Assembly: GCF_018991925.1 (NCBI RefSeq) | Contig: NW_024727688.1 | Location: forward strand, 466,001 to 530,000 | Origin: Homarus americanus | Taxonomy: Eukaryota > Arthropoda > Malacostraca > Decapoda > Nephropidae | DNA: 64,000 nucleotides | Direction of reading: 5' to 3' | Shown here: in pieces, positions 46,613-59,114 of the stretch | Layout: every line of letters starts with the position of its first letter | How positions within the stretch are numbered: position 1 is the first letter of the stretch | Made by a program: the position numbers and the translations under genes | The notes under the pieces: model-generated | The model's database searches: none | What the model was told of the DNA's origin: nothing | What the model saw: the letters and a program-made list of their open reading frames with translations, nothing else

Positions 46613-48050
46613 GTGAGTACTCTGACAATATCTGAGTCAACTTGTCTCTGTGTTTGTGTAGTTGTTCACTGGGTACAGTTTTGAACATGGGCCTGAAATT
46701 TGGGATTAAAATGCACATTCACTCCAGAAGCGTCACTATAGGGGGTGTTGTGTGAGCTCCAGTGGGCGGCCGATGGAACTCCCTCATTAAAAACGCATCT
46801 ATTTTTTTTTGGTCTGTGTCTTTGTTACGTGCTTAAAAAAAGAAAGCTGGTATTGGTATGCTTATAGATAACCCCAAGAATATTCTCAAACGTTTAATTG
46901 GGAGGAGGGGGGAGTCGAACCCACAGGGGCCAATCTACACCTGTACATAACCTAATTTTTTAACAAAGAAAACCAACATTTGGGTCAAGGACAGACTTTA
47001 CTAAGTTCATCTCGTATAATTATACTCCTAGATTTTGTTCACTCCCGGGATGAATTGCGTCTTGCATAAGTTCAGTTTGTGTGTTTATTCTATTTCTATA
47101 TATCTCTTATCTATCCTTTTGTTGTATATTTTCGTAAGTTGAATCAAGGGAAACAGAAACCTCGGGAAAGGAAGGTATTGGCCGGGGGGGGAGGGGTGCT
47201 TAGACACTGTCCAGGAGGAGTTGAGAGGTCAAGAAGAAACACGACACACACATTTCCCCATAGCCTCAACTTCCTTATTAAGAGTCATTGTAATTTTTGT
47301 GTTCACCAGTCTACTCCAGACAAGAGTTTGGATGACACGGGAAGAGAGACAAAGTAAAATTTGATCCAAGATAAAAAAAAAAATTGTTTTCTTTCTGCAT
47401 TGATTAGAAAACTGATCTAACCTTCGATGAGACGACGCAGAGTAATTTCCTGAAGGAAAGTTTATCTCTGTGTTTTTCCCAACAATTCTGGTGGTGTTTC
47501 CGGGGGGTGGAATAAAAGATTCTCATCAAGCTAGACATCTGCCGACGCCGTAGCTCCCTCGTATTACACGTCTTTTAGATACTTTTAGAATCAGGTGCAG
47601 TTCGAGTTTTATATTAATGATAAAATTATTAATAAAAGGAATTCCCGCAACGCAAAATCCCGCCTTATTTAATAGCCGGTAATGCTCACGATGCAATTCT
47701 ATTTTCATGACCTGGATTTGGGATCAGAAACAGTTAATGCTCACCACACAAAGCTTGTCTCAAAATCAACATCCTTGGATTGGACTCAGGAACACAATAA
47801 ATAACTCGATAAATATATAATAAACCAGATGACGAAGAGTAAGAACCTCAATAGTCTATCATTTTATTCTTGTTTAAAGACCTGTCCCCTAACTCTTTAC
47901 TTACCCTCACTATATATAATCACCAGTACGCCAACATCAGAGACACACGCGTCTTGTTATTAAATTATTCAGATGATTTTTAATTGACATAGTGAGAGTT
48001 ACATTTAGATTGAGCGTTAAATTAGCTAAGAGAGCCTTTGTGTGTGCTGT

Positions 48051-48053
<3 letters not shown>
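46613..48053. other. Unique sequence
   Basis: Contains a Pol III B-box-like GGTTCGACTCC on the minus strand at about 46904-46914 (within GGAGTCGAACCCACAGG on plus). It could be a tRNA-derived SINE relic, but no full tRNA fold was found. Nothing else recognised. Confidence 0.4.

Positions 48054-48088
<35 letters not shown>
48054..48088. repeat. (GT)n microsatellite
   Basis: Seventeen GT units. Confidence 0.96.
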
Positions 48089-48089
<1 letters not shown>

Positions 48090-48467
48090 AACTTTTACCC
48101 AGGTGATTCTCGCCCATCAACTAACACCTGAGGGTGATGATATAAATAATCATAATTATCATCAACGGATCTATTTTTTCCCTCGCAGTAATGTGTAATG
48201 TGTGTGTTATATACAATAATTATTGTCATAAGTGTCAGTCACCCGAGTTACTTTTATTCCAGGTATAAGATTACAGGTAAGTATTTGGTAATTAACTGTA
48301 TCGTCGTGGCGTGTTATAATCTCGTTGTTGTTAAAAGGTAAAAGTTGATTTTATAATTATATTTTTTGTTTCTTCTGAGTAATAAATTATTGACGGAGAA
48401 GTTTAAGATTTCAGTGGACACAATAATGAAGTTGATGTATAATAGATGGCGCCACTCTGTTTTCTTC

Positions 48468-48627
48468 TATGACGTCATAGTCCAGAACTCCATTTATGAC
48501 GTCAGGACTTCACCATCCTTTTGCGACGTCACAACCCCCCCCCCTCTCCTTCGTATCCTTATGTAACGTCACCGCGGAATGTCTGTGTGACGTCAAATCC
48601 AGTGTTTTTCTGAGTCAATACGTCACC
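48468..48627. promoter_or_regulatory. Array of CRE (TGACGTCA) sites with an AP-1 site
   Basis: TGACGTCA occurs perfectly at 48470-48477, 48497-48504 and 48588-48595. One-mismatch or half sites lie at 48524-48531 (CGACGTCA), 48564-48571 (TAACGTCA) and 48619-48625 (TACGTCA), and the AP-1 heptamer TGAGTCA at 48611-48617. The first three are spaced exactly 27 bp apart, so the array may descend from a minisatellite. TGACGTCA is the CREB/ATF bZIP site. A regulatory role is inferred. Confidence 0.5.
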
Positions 48628-48840
48628 ATTGATTTCCTCCCTCTTTTTATCCTTGCGTTTAATATATTGTAATACACCTTTCTTCTCTTTACTCCTTCTC
48701 TCTATTCTATTATGCACTATCCATAACATCTATCTCCTTGCCAATTACCCTCCCCATCCCTACTTTTACTTCCTATCCCATTTTATTCTCTCCTACTTTG
48801 CCTACCATCAGTATTCTCACTATCCATCTCTCTTTTGTGA
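48628..48840 (+). repeat. Pyrimidine-rich patch
   Basis: C/T-rich. The 72-codon frame rich in S, L and Y is a shadow. Confidence 0.6.
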
Positions 48841-48879
48841 TTATTAATAAAAATATAAGGACTTAATAAAGTATATTGG

Positions 48880-49025
48880 TCCAATAAAAGTTTAGTGACT
48901 ATCAACGACATTATGGTGACCGCATCAATAAAACCACAGCCATGGTGTCAATAAAGGTGGTGACTCTCAACAAAAGTATTGACCGCATCAATAAAACTAC
49001 TGTGATCGTATCAATAAAGGTGGAG
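48880..49025. repeat. 21-bp repeat with 63-bp higher-order period
   Basis: ATCAATAAA-containing units of about 21 bp. GACCGCATCAATAAAAC recurs at 48918 and 48981, exactly 63 bp (3 x 21) apart. Because the period is a multiple of 3, a minus-strand frame carries a repeated peptide. Confidence 0.85.
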
Positions 49026-49286
49026 CGCGAGGCTACAGTGGCCGGGGCCGGGTGGTGATGATGGAGAGGTAAGGTAAACACGGGACAATTAGGCCGGGTC
49101 GGGGATCGATGTCGTGTACCGCCCATAAACCCAGACCACCATAATTGGCCAGGGGAAAGTAGAGGGAAAAATTGTGTTACCACACTCTCGAATTTTTGTT
49201 TAAGGTATTTTTTTTAGATATTTGTGTGTGTGTGTGTGTTGAAATTTGGGTACACAAACATACATACATTATCTCCCTCTCTCTCT

Positions 49287-49289
<3 letters not shown>

Positions 49290-49368
<79 letters not shown>
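49290..49368. repeat. (TA)n microsatellite
   Basis: About 39 TA units, preceded by a short (TG)n (49222-49239) and a (CT)n (49273-49287). Confidence 0.97.
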
Positions 49369-49371
<3 letters not shown>

Positions 49372-49714
49372 GTAAGTGTACACATGGTGCGCAACATCAA
49401 AATGTTATCAACCGTGCACATCACTTGAGCGACATTACTCAACATTCTCACTAAAGTAAAGAATATCAAAGGCATCCTGTGTGTATAAACTTTCCACATC
49501 GGTTTTTAGCATAATTAAAACCTTAAATGTGAGGCCAAAGAAAAATTACACATGAAGGGGAAGAGGAAACAGCGTCTCTTCTAAGAAGCGCCCGCGCACA
49601 CCCAGGATAAGCAGGCTCAATTACAACAAAATTTCCAAGAATTCCTCTTTTCATAAATCATAAAATCAATATCTTGGTCATTTAGCAAGTGCTCCTAAGG
49701 TCCGAGCGCCCACG

Positions 49715-49762
49715 TCAGGCCTCCGTGTCCTCGGCCTTAATGCCGACCTTGAAAGTCTGCGC
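49715..49762 (-). CDS. Candidate terminal coding exon, 15 codons plus stop
   Basis: On the minus strand, CACTCAT (branch-point-like) and a T/C tract (TTTTTTTTCTTCTTTGTCAG) lead into an exon reading AQTFKVGIKAEDTEA then TGA. Third codon positions are mostly G or C (TTC, AAG, GTC, GGC, GCC, GAG, GAC), unlike the AT-rich surroundings. The acceptor splits between codons (phase 0). I do not recognise the protein, and no AATAAA was identified close downstream. The frame continuing upstream to 50257 is a pyrimidine/GATA-repeat shadow. Confidence 0.4.
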   Translation of the reverse strand, partial: AQTFKVGIKAEDTEA

Positions 49763-50043
49763 CTGACAAAGAAGAAAAAAAATGAGTGGGGGAGGAGATG
49801 CCCGTGGGGGGTATGAGAGGGGTGAGGGGGGGGGGAATGGGAGAGGAGAGAGGGCTGCGGGATGAGAAGGGTGAGATGGAAGGAGACTGAGAATGGGGGG
49901 AGAGAGAAGGGACTGTAGAAGGGTGGGATGGTTGTGGAGAAAGAAGGGTGGATGGGGTGATTGTAGAACGGAGAAGGATAGGATAGAAGGGGATAGACGA
50001 AGTAGATGAGAAGGGAAAATGGAGAGAGAAGGAATAGCAGGGA

Positions 50044-50047
<4 letters not shown>

Positions 50048-50086
<39 letters not shown>
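50048..50086. repeat. (GA)n microsatellite
   Basis: About 19 GA units within a purine-rich region that begins near 49780. Confidence 0.96.
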
Positions 50087-50089
<3 letters not shown>

Positions 50090-50164
50090 TTTCGACACCT
50101 TTATCTCTCTGTCAGGGTTTGTTAGATGATGAGTGGGTAGAGACAAACAGACAGAGAGACGAAC

Positions 50165-50169
50165 AGATG

Positions 50170-50228
<59 letters not shown>
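50165..50228. repeat. (GATA)n tetranucleotide repeat
   Basis: About 15 GATA units, followed by (GA)n to 50243. Confidence 0.97.
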
Positions 50229-50369
50229 GAGAGAGAGAGAGAGGGAGAGTGAATCAATATTGTAGAAACTCGTCTCTACTTCTTTGTATATTTTTCGTCA
50301 TTATTTTTTTTTATACAGATAAGTGACAGATTTTTGTCTCTCCAGGTCACGAGTGGAAAGATCTAAAGA

Positions 50370-51380
50370 AAATTTGGTGTACACTCTTCTTTTTTTCTCT
50401 CCCTCCCTCCCTCCCTGTCTTCTCTTTCTCTACCTCTCTTTCTCTCTTTCCTCTTCCTCCCTCCCATTATATATCTATACCTTCTGCCCTTCCCCTTCCT
50501 CCCTTTACTTCCATCTCTTGCTACCCACTTTCCAAGACCTTTCCCTCCCTCCTCTCTACCTCCTCTCCCTCCCTTTTTTTTTAATTGCATACTTTCTCTC
50601 TCATCTTCCACTTGCGTCTCTTTCCTTCTCCTCCTTTCTCTCCTACGACATTCCTCTCTACTCCCTCCATTCTCAAAACCTGTCTCCTCTTCCTCGTCTT
50701 GTTCACCTCTTTCTGCTTCCACTTATATATACTCTCCCACCTTTACTTTCACACCGCCTTCTTCCCCGAATTTCCTACCCTACCCAATCGTTTCCTACCT
50801 ACCCACCCTCCCTATCCGCCCCCCCCACCCACCACCTCCTTTCTTCACCTGTCTCCTACAAACCTCCTCGTTCTGTTCTCCACCCACTCTCACTTCTCTC
50901 CCTCTTCCCCTTCACTTTCCTTTCATCCTCTTTCTTCCTCACCCCACTTCCACTTCCTATCATCATCCCCCTCTACCTACTCACCTTCAGTCCACTCTTC
51001 CATTTTCTATTCTCTCCATCACTCTTCCATCTCTCTTCCGATTCCTACCTCCTTCCTCTTTTATCCTCTTTACTTCTCTTCCACTTCGCCAATCCATATC
51101 CACCCCCTTCTCCACCTTACCTCCCCTCCCTCAGTCTCCTAGTAACCAACCCCTTCCCGCTTCCCTTTCTCTCACTTACCTCATCTTCCTCCTCTCCCTT
51201 TTTCCCTTGCTCCCAACTACCTCTTTCTAGCTTTCCCGTTATCTCCTCCTCCTCCTTCTCCTTCTCACCTCACCTCCTCTTTCCCCCTCCTCCTCCCCTT
51301 CTTTCCCCCTCCTCTTCCCCTTCTTCCCCTCTCCTTCTCCTCCTCCTCCTCTTCCCCCCTCCCCCTCCTCCTCCTCCAGG
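50370..51380 (+). repeat. 1-kb pyrimidine tract, second Py-to-Pu switch
   Basis: C/T-rich throughout, ending CTCCTCCTCCTCCAGG. It supports a 368-codon plus frame, the longest in the window. Its near-exclusive use of S, L, P, F and Y shows it is a composition artefact. Confidence 0.92.
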
Positions 51381-51470
51381 TATCAGCAAGACGGGTCAGC
51401 ATTCTTTGGGACGTTCATGTTGTTTCTAGCCAGGCCAGGAGGACCTTTGAGCCGCCACCCACCCTCGCCC
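51381..51470. other. Junction between pyrimidine and purine tracts
   Basis: Mixed-composition 90 bp directly after a CCAG. The frame GISKTGQHSLGRSCCF ends in a stop. It could be a tiny exon but is unsupported. Confidence 0.2.
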
Positions 51471-52340
51471 CTCAAAGAGTAGCGAGGAACACAGAAGAAA
51501 TAATGAGAGAAAGGAGAAAGATCGGAGAGGAAGGGAAGAAGAGGGAGGGTACGATAGAGAGAGTAATGAGAGAAAGAAGCGCATGAGAATAATATGATAA
51601 AGGAGAATAGGTCGGAATGGATGGGAAGACGAGGATGATGATAAGACAGATGATAATGAAGGAGGAGAGTAAAGGTGGGAAGAGATAGAGAGATTGGTGA
51701 GAGAAAGGAGAAATGCGAGACTAATGATAAAAAGTAGAAAATGGCAGAGATGAAGAAGGAAAGACGAATGAAGATAAGAAAGAATAATCAGATAAAATAG
51801 TAAAGGCTTGAGAGGAAGAGAAGGCAAGGGAGAAAGGTATAAAGAGAATAATGAAAGAAAAGATAAAATGTCGGAGTGGAAGAGAAGATGAGGGGGGATA
51901 AAACAGAGAGAAAAAGAGAATTTAGGAAAAACTGAATTGAATGAAAATGAGATGAGATAATAAATTACCAAAACGATTGAAATGGAGGATGAAGAATAGA
52001 TATGATGAATACGAATGGTCTTAAAATAATCACATGGTGGAGAGAGAGAGAGAGAGAGTCACAATTAAGAAAAATAAATAAAATAAGAAAATAGGAAGAA
52101 TAAGAAATAAAGTGAATGAGGAAGGACTAGAATAACAGTGGGTAGAATAACAGTTGGAGAAGACGTTGGTTAAGAGAGTGTCAAGGAAGGGAAATGCATT
52201 TACAGAATAAACTCCTGGATCTGAATTAAAAGCAGAAAAAATACAAGGTCTCAGAAATAAGAAAATGAAATACCTGGGAATAACAAAACAAAAAAAAGGA
52301 ATTGGAAGGAGAATAGGAATGGATGATATTTGAAAATGTA
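51471..52340. repeat. Purine/A-rich tract
   Basis: A/G-rich DNA with GAGAGA and GATAA motifs and a (GA)n at 52039-52057. The 181-codon minus frame, rich in S, L and F, is a shadow. Confidence 0.85.
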
Positions 52341-52494
52341 AATGTAGAATTATTAATATTTTTTAAGGTAAACAATGATGCAATTTATTAGTTAAAGACG
52401 ACCGGTGTTTTTTTTTTATTTAGTAAGGTAAAGTAAAGCTTAGTAAACGGACAGTTCAGTAAAATGGCTGTGGTGAAGACGTTAGTTAGTGTGT

Positions 52495-52640
52495 GTGTGA
52501 GGTTCACTTCTCCTTGTCATCGTGCGAGTTTTACCATCATGTTGTTTACCCGCCGTCGGCGTCCTTAATCAGTATTCCTCCTCATAAATGCTTGTAACCC
52601 TTATCTCGTGTCCTGGCCTACCAGTATCGCCAATTCTAAT
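52495..52640. promoter_or_regulatory. Possible conserved non-coding island
   Basis: Balanced, non-repetitive DNA with GTTGTTTAC (forkhead-like), CTTAATCAG and CATAAATGC between A/G-rich and AT-rich repeats. Regulatory role is a guess from motif content. Confidence 0.18.
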
Positions 52641-52775
52641 GGTAATAATACTAATGATAGCAATAACGATACTAATTATAAATTTAATATTAATTATGAA
52701 ATATTAATGATATTAATGATGAGAATTATAATAATAATACTAATACTACTACTACTAATAATAATAATCAGATAA
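52641..52775. repeat. Degenerate (AAT/ACT)n region
   Basis: AATACTAAT, ATTAATGAT and ACTACTACTAATAAT segments. Confidence 0.7.
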
Positions 52776-53247
52776 TGTTTGATGATGATATTTAAGACCG
52801 GCAAACATATACCCCACTACGTTTTCCTTTCACAACATTGTGGTATTGTAAAATGATGTACAGGACCCTGGGGCCAATAAGTTGCATGTGCATTACCAAG
52901 TGTCTTGCTCACCACTTGGCGGATGTCTCAACCTGGGCTGAGACTAAACTGGGTGGGAGGGAATCGACTGGAGGAAGAAATAAAATTACATATTATCATC
53001 TTTTTGTTAAAGGGAAACGTAAGTAAATAAAGTCGAATATTTAAAGAAAAAAGAAACCAGTGAAAAATGTCAACATCAGTTGTATAAATTAATTCAATGT
53101 GCATCTCCTTAAATTCAGGTAGAAATTCACATCACGTGCAGTTCAGTATTTATTTAAGAGCGGGTAAACAGCATGACTAATAACACGAAACACCTTTTTA
53201 GCGAGCTTCGACCAACTCCAGAAACTCAATAAAGTTAACAGGCAACA

Positions 53248-53544
53248 ATGACACGCCTCATTGAACTCCTTTCAGGTAACAGTATCGAGTATTTGGGTTT
53301 CGATGCTCCGGATCATTTAGCAAGCGAAGCAATTGAAGAAGTCGCAATTTTTATCCGTCTCGGCAGTATTTCTGACACAGACAGACTGAGATATGCCCCT
53401 CAATCAAATATTCAACCTCGGCGCGGTTCGAAGCGCTTTGGTAAGTGTTCGAGTGTTTCAGACACAGACAGACTGAGAAATGCTCCTCTATCAAATATTC
53501 AAACACGGCGCGGTTCGAAGCGCTTTGGTAAGTGTTCGAGTTAG
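53248..53544 (+). other. 98-codon ORF with exact in-frame 29-residue duplication
   Basis: ATG-initiated and mostly free of simple repeats. An 87-bp (29-codon) direct duplication begins at about 53370 and 53457. The shared peptide starts SDTDRLR-AP-SNIQ and ends RRGSKRFGKCSS. Copies differ at only a few bases, and the frame is kept. Each copy also contains TTTG|GTAAGT, a consensus splice donor, so the duplication might instead repeat an exon end. No signal peptide is seen. Both copies contain the palindromes TTCGAA and AGCGCT. Family unknown. Confidence 0.35.
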
Positions 53545-53744
53545 GGAGGTGAAGGTGTATTACAATTTATGTCGGGTAGCGAGCGGCCATGAGAACTGAT
53601 TGTGCGGAGAGAGGAAAAACGAGGCTGCCACTGGGATATATTTGCCGCCTGGGCCAGATTGTGTTATGAGGATGGACGGTGATGGTGGCCTACGTGCTGT
53701 GAGGACCTGCAGAGGAAGGTGGTGGTGCGATGGAAGGACAGAAT

Positions 53745-54130
53745 GGTAGATGGTGAGAGGGGAAGATAGAGAAGAGGCGAAAGGATAGTGTGGTGAAAGA
53801 GAGAGGATTAGGGTTGTAGATGGTAGGAAGAAAAGATAGAGAGAGGGTGAAAAGGACGATGGTGGAATGGGAAGAAAAATAAGAGTAGCGGCAGCTGATG
53901 GGAAGGAAAAGATAGAGAAGAGGGGAAAGGGTACAATGTTCGGAGGGTACCATAGAGAGAATGTGGAAACGATTTTTTTTTTTTTAAGAGAAGAAGGGAA
54001 GCAATGTTAGCTGATAGGAAAGGAATATGGAGTGGAAGGGGGTAGAGAATAGGTAGGTACAGGATATGAGAATAGGGAGAGGAGATAAATGAGGAGGTAG
54101 AAATTTAACAGGGAGAGAAAGCAAAGGGAT
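53745..54130. repeat. Purine tract with about 70-bp degenerate repeat
   Basis: GATGGTGAGAGGGGAAGATA (53751), GATGGTAGGAAGAAAAGATA (53819) and CTGATGGGAAGGAAAAGATA (about 53896) introduce similar A/G-rich segments 68-77 bp apart. A fourth, weaker copy lies near 54010. Confidence 0.7.
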
Positions 54131-54137
54131 AGATGAT

Positions 54138-54139
<2 letters not shown>

Positions 54140-54191
<52 letters not shown>
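54140..54191. repeat. (CA)n microsatellite
   Basis: About 26 CA units. Confidence 0.97.
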
Positions 54192-54194
<3 letters not shown>

Positions 54195-54559
54195 CCCTTG
54201 ACACGCTAGTACCACATAGTCTCTCCGGGTCTCTGCCAAGCTCTCGCTGTGTGAAGGAGAAAGAGGCCTAATACCGCCTACGATAATTTATATGATAATT
54301 ACTCCCATCTTTCATCATCTCGAGTAACATTTTCCCTGTTTCCTAGAGCGAGAGAAAGGGGGAGGAGGGGGAGAATGGAACACATGCCTCTGATGAGCAC
54401 TTAATTCCTAACTAGTTCGTTCATTTTATTATAAGCACAAGACTTAACCCGAACGTCAAACGCCGTTCCCCATGGCTCATATACGCCGATCCGTTTACGC
54501 ATTACGACCTAGGTGCGTCGAAGAGAAGATAGCTTAGTGGACATAGGTTGAGTTTATAG

Positions 54560-54790
54560 GCTATTATGGATATATTCTATCAGTACCCTCATATATTTCG
54601 GGTAAATGTCGCCTACTCTTCGTCGCGTTCGAGGGAGGTTGAACGAAGCGCTTGGAGCTGCACCCGGCCTACCTTGCTCGACGTGGCGGCGGTAATTTAC
54701 AAGATTAAACTCGTAAATCATGGTACACGGCTGATGAACGGAAACACGTTAGCTGACACTGAGGAGACGTCAGCACCGGAAAGGGGGACA
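54560..54790. promoter_or_regulatory. Complex GC-balanced island, regulatory or exonic
   Basis: Non-repetitive, CpG-containing DNA. GGTAATTTACAAGATTAAAC and CGTAAATCATGG carry paired TAAT/ATTTAC homeodomain-like cores. A plus frame (54566-54829) stays open across the island. No splice sites or known peptide. I lean to a cis-regulatory element, weakly. Confidence 0.22.
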
Positions 54791-54819
54791 CACCTCAGGA
54801 TAAGGGAGAGGGGGAGAGA

Positions 54820-55320
54820 GAGAAGCTAGAAAGAAGAGGAGAGAAGAGAGGAGTGAGGATGAGGGAGGGAAAAGAGATCAGGAAGGAAGCAGAAGTTAAT
54901 AACGGGATGGCAGACAGTAGTGAAAAGGTGAAAGGAAGAATTTAGGAGTGATAAGAAAAGAAGGAGAGTAACTGTAAAGATTTGAGAGAGAAAGAGGGAA
55001 GAGAGAGCGAGAGTAGTAGAAAAATGAAAGAAGAAGAATTCAAATATGAAAAAGAAAACAAACTGCGGATTAAGGAGATGGTTAGAGACTAAATTGAGAA
55101 GAACATGACAGGAGAGGAGAGGGAGGAAAGTAAAAAGCAAGCGATAAAGGAGGAATGTGCAAGACCAAACATCTCTGAGTCAACAAGAAGTGGAAGGGAG
55201 CTGATGAAAGGTGGAGGAGGGGTGAGAGGGAATAAATGAAAGAGATGGGGATGAAAGGGAGGATAGAAAGAGAGAGAGAGAGAGAAAGGAGGTATAAGAG
55301 AAGGAGAGAGAAGAGGTGCT
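54820..55320. repeat. Purine tract
   Basis: A/G-rich with GAGAGA runs, including (GA)n near 55270. The minus F/S/L-rich frame is a shadow. Confidence 0.85.
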
Positions 55321-58186
<2,866 letters not shown>

Positions 58187-58365
58187 ACCTCCTGCTGTCC
58201 TGAGGCTGGAGGTGTCGTCCCCTCCAAGGGTGAAGGTGTCGTCCCTTTCAAGGCCGAAGATGTCGTCTCATTCAAGGGTGAAGGTATCGTCCCATCCAGT
58301 GCTAAAGGTATCATTCCTCCCGGGGTTAGGGGTGCCGATCCTGCAAGGGGTGGAGATGTCGTCTC
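58187..58365. repeat. 24-bp minisatellite with an 8-residue period
   Basis: About seven units of AAGGGTGAAGGTGTCGTCCC plus four bases. Since 24 is a multiple of 3, both strands carry in-frame 8-residue repeats: RVKVSSLS-like on plus (within 58035-58430) and LKGTTPSP-like, mucin-style, on minus (58314-58132). Whether either is translated is unknown. Confidence 0.88.
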
Positions 58366-58853
58366 CCAACAGCAGCAAGAGTTGCCACACTTGTAATTCA
58401 GGGGATTTGTACCACTCCCTGTCAGGGTGAGAGAGACTAAAGGAGGTCAGAGGAGGCAGCCCGGGTAGTAAGGAACGAAAAAAGTCAATATGATTTCTTA
58501 TTTCATGACCTAAGCGCGAGAGTGGACGCTGCCATACACCTGATAAAGACAAAGTTGATTACGAGTTACCGTGATGATATATGTTTTAGCGATAGTCTAC
58601 TCTATGGCGCTGACTACTTACGAAACTTTGAATAGCAGGAGGATGTGCGAGGTGTGAGAGTAAAAGGGGAGAGGTGAGACAGGATGACACGAGAGCAAGA
58701 CGTGCGACGGAGTAATTTTACACCGGAAATTAAGTTGCAATTATTGCCCTGACAGTAAGACCAGGTATCAACGCTGCCTTTATTACAACAATTTCACCAA
58801 CATTATGGGTTCAATTAATCTGTCTTTGAATATGTAATGTATCTTAAGGCATA

Positions 58854-58908
<55 letters not shown>
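58854..58908. repeat. (CTG)18 microsatellite
   Basis: About 18 uninterrupted TGC/CTG units. No surrounding ORF gives a poly-Q, poly-L or poly-A tract with coding support. Confidence 0.98.
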
Positions 58909-59034
58909 CTTCATAATATTCTGTCGATGTTTTTTTCGACGCTCACTGTGTCGAGAAAAGAGAGAGAAAGGTCTGTGTTACATTTTTCGCGACGATGGTG
59001 TGAAAAAACAGCAAAGTTATTTTTGTTTGGTTCT

Positions 59035-59114
59035 TTATGCTACCGCCCGACGCCTCTGGCGATGTAAAGCTAATTTTTCATAGTCCGTGGCCCGCCAGTC
59101 AGCACCCGAGAAGG
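59035..59114 (-). other. Possible terminal exon on the minus strand
   Basis: On the minus strand, an acceptor-like TTTCATCCGCTTCCTTACAG precedes a frame reading FSGADWRATDYEKLALHRQR and onward to RRRAVA and a stop. The stretch is GC-richer than its flanks and not low complexity. Family unknown. No upstream exon found. Confidence 0.27.

Noticed and set aside
48241..48285. 14-bp micro-exon between TTTTATTCCAG and GTAAGT
   Set aside because: Too short to test by eye, and no adjoining exons in phase.
50323..51429. 368-codon plus-strand ORF
   Set aside because: Composed almost only of S, L, P, F and Y. Two other frames are also open over the same DNA. It is a pyrimidine-tract artefact.
54725..54760. 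Possible hammerhead ribozyme core (CTGATGA...GAAAC)
   Set aside because: Only three bases lie between the conserved boxes, so no stem II can form.
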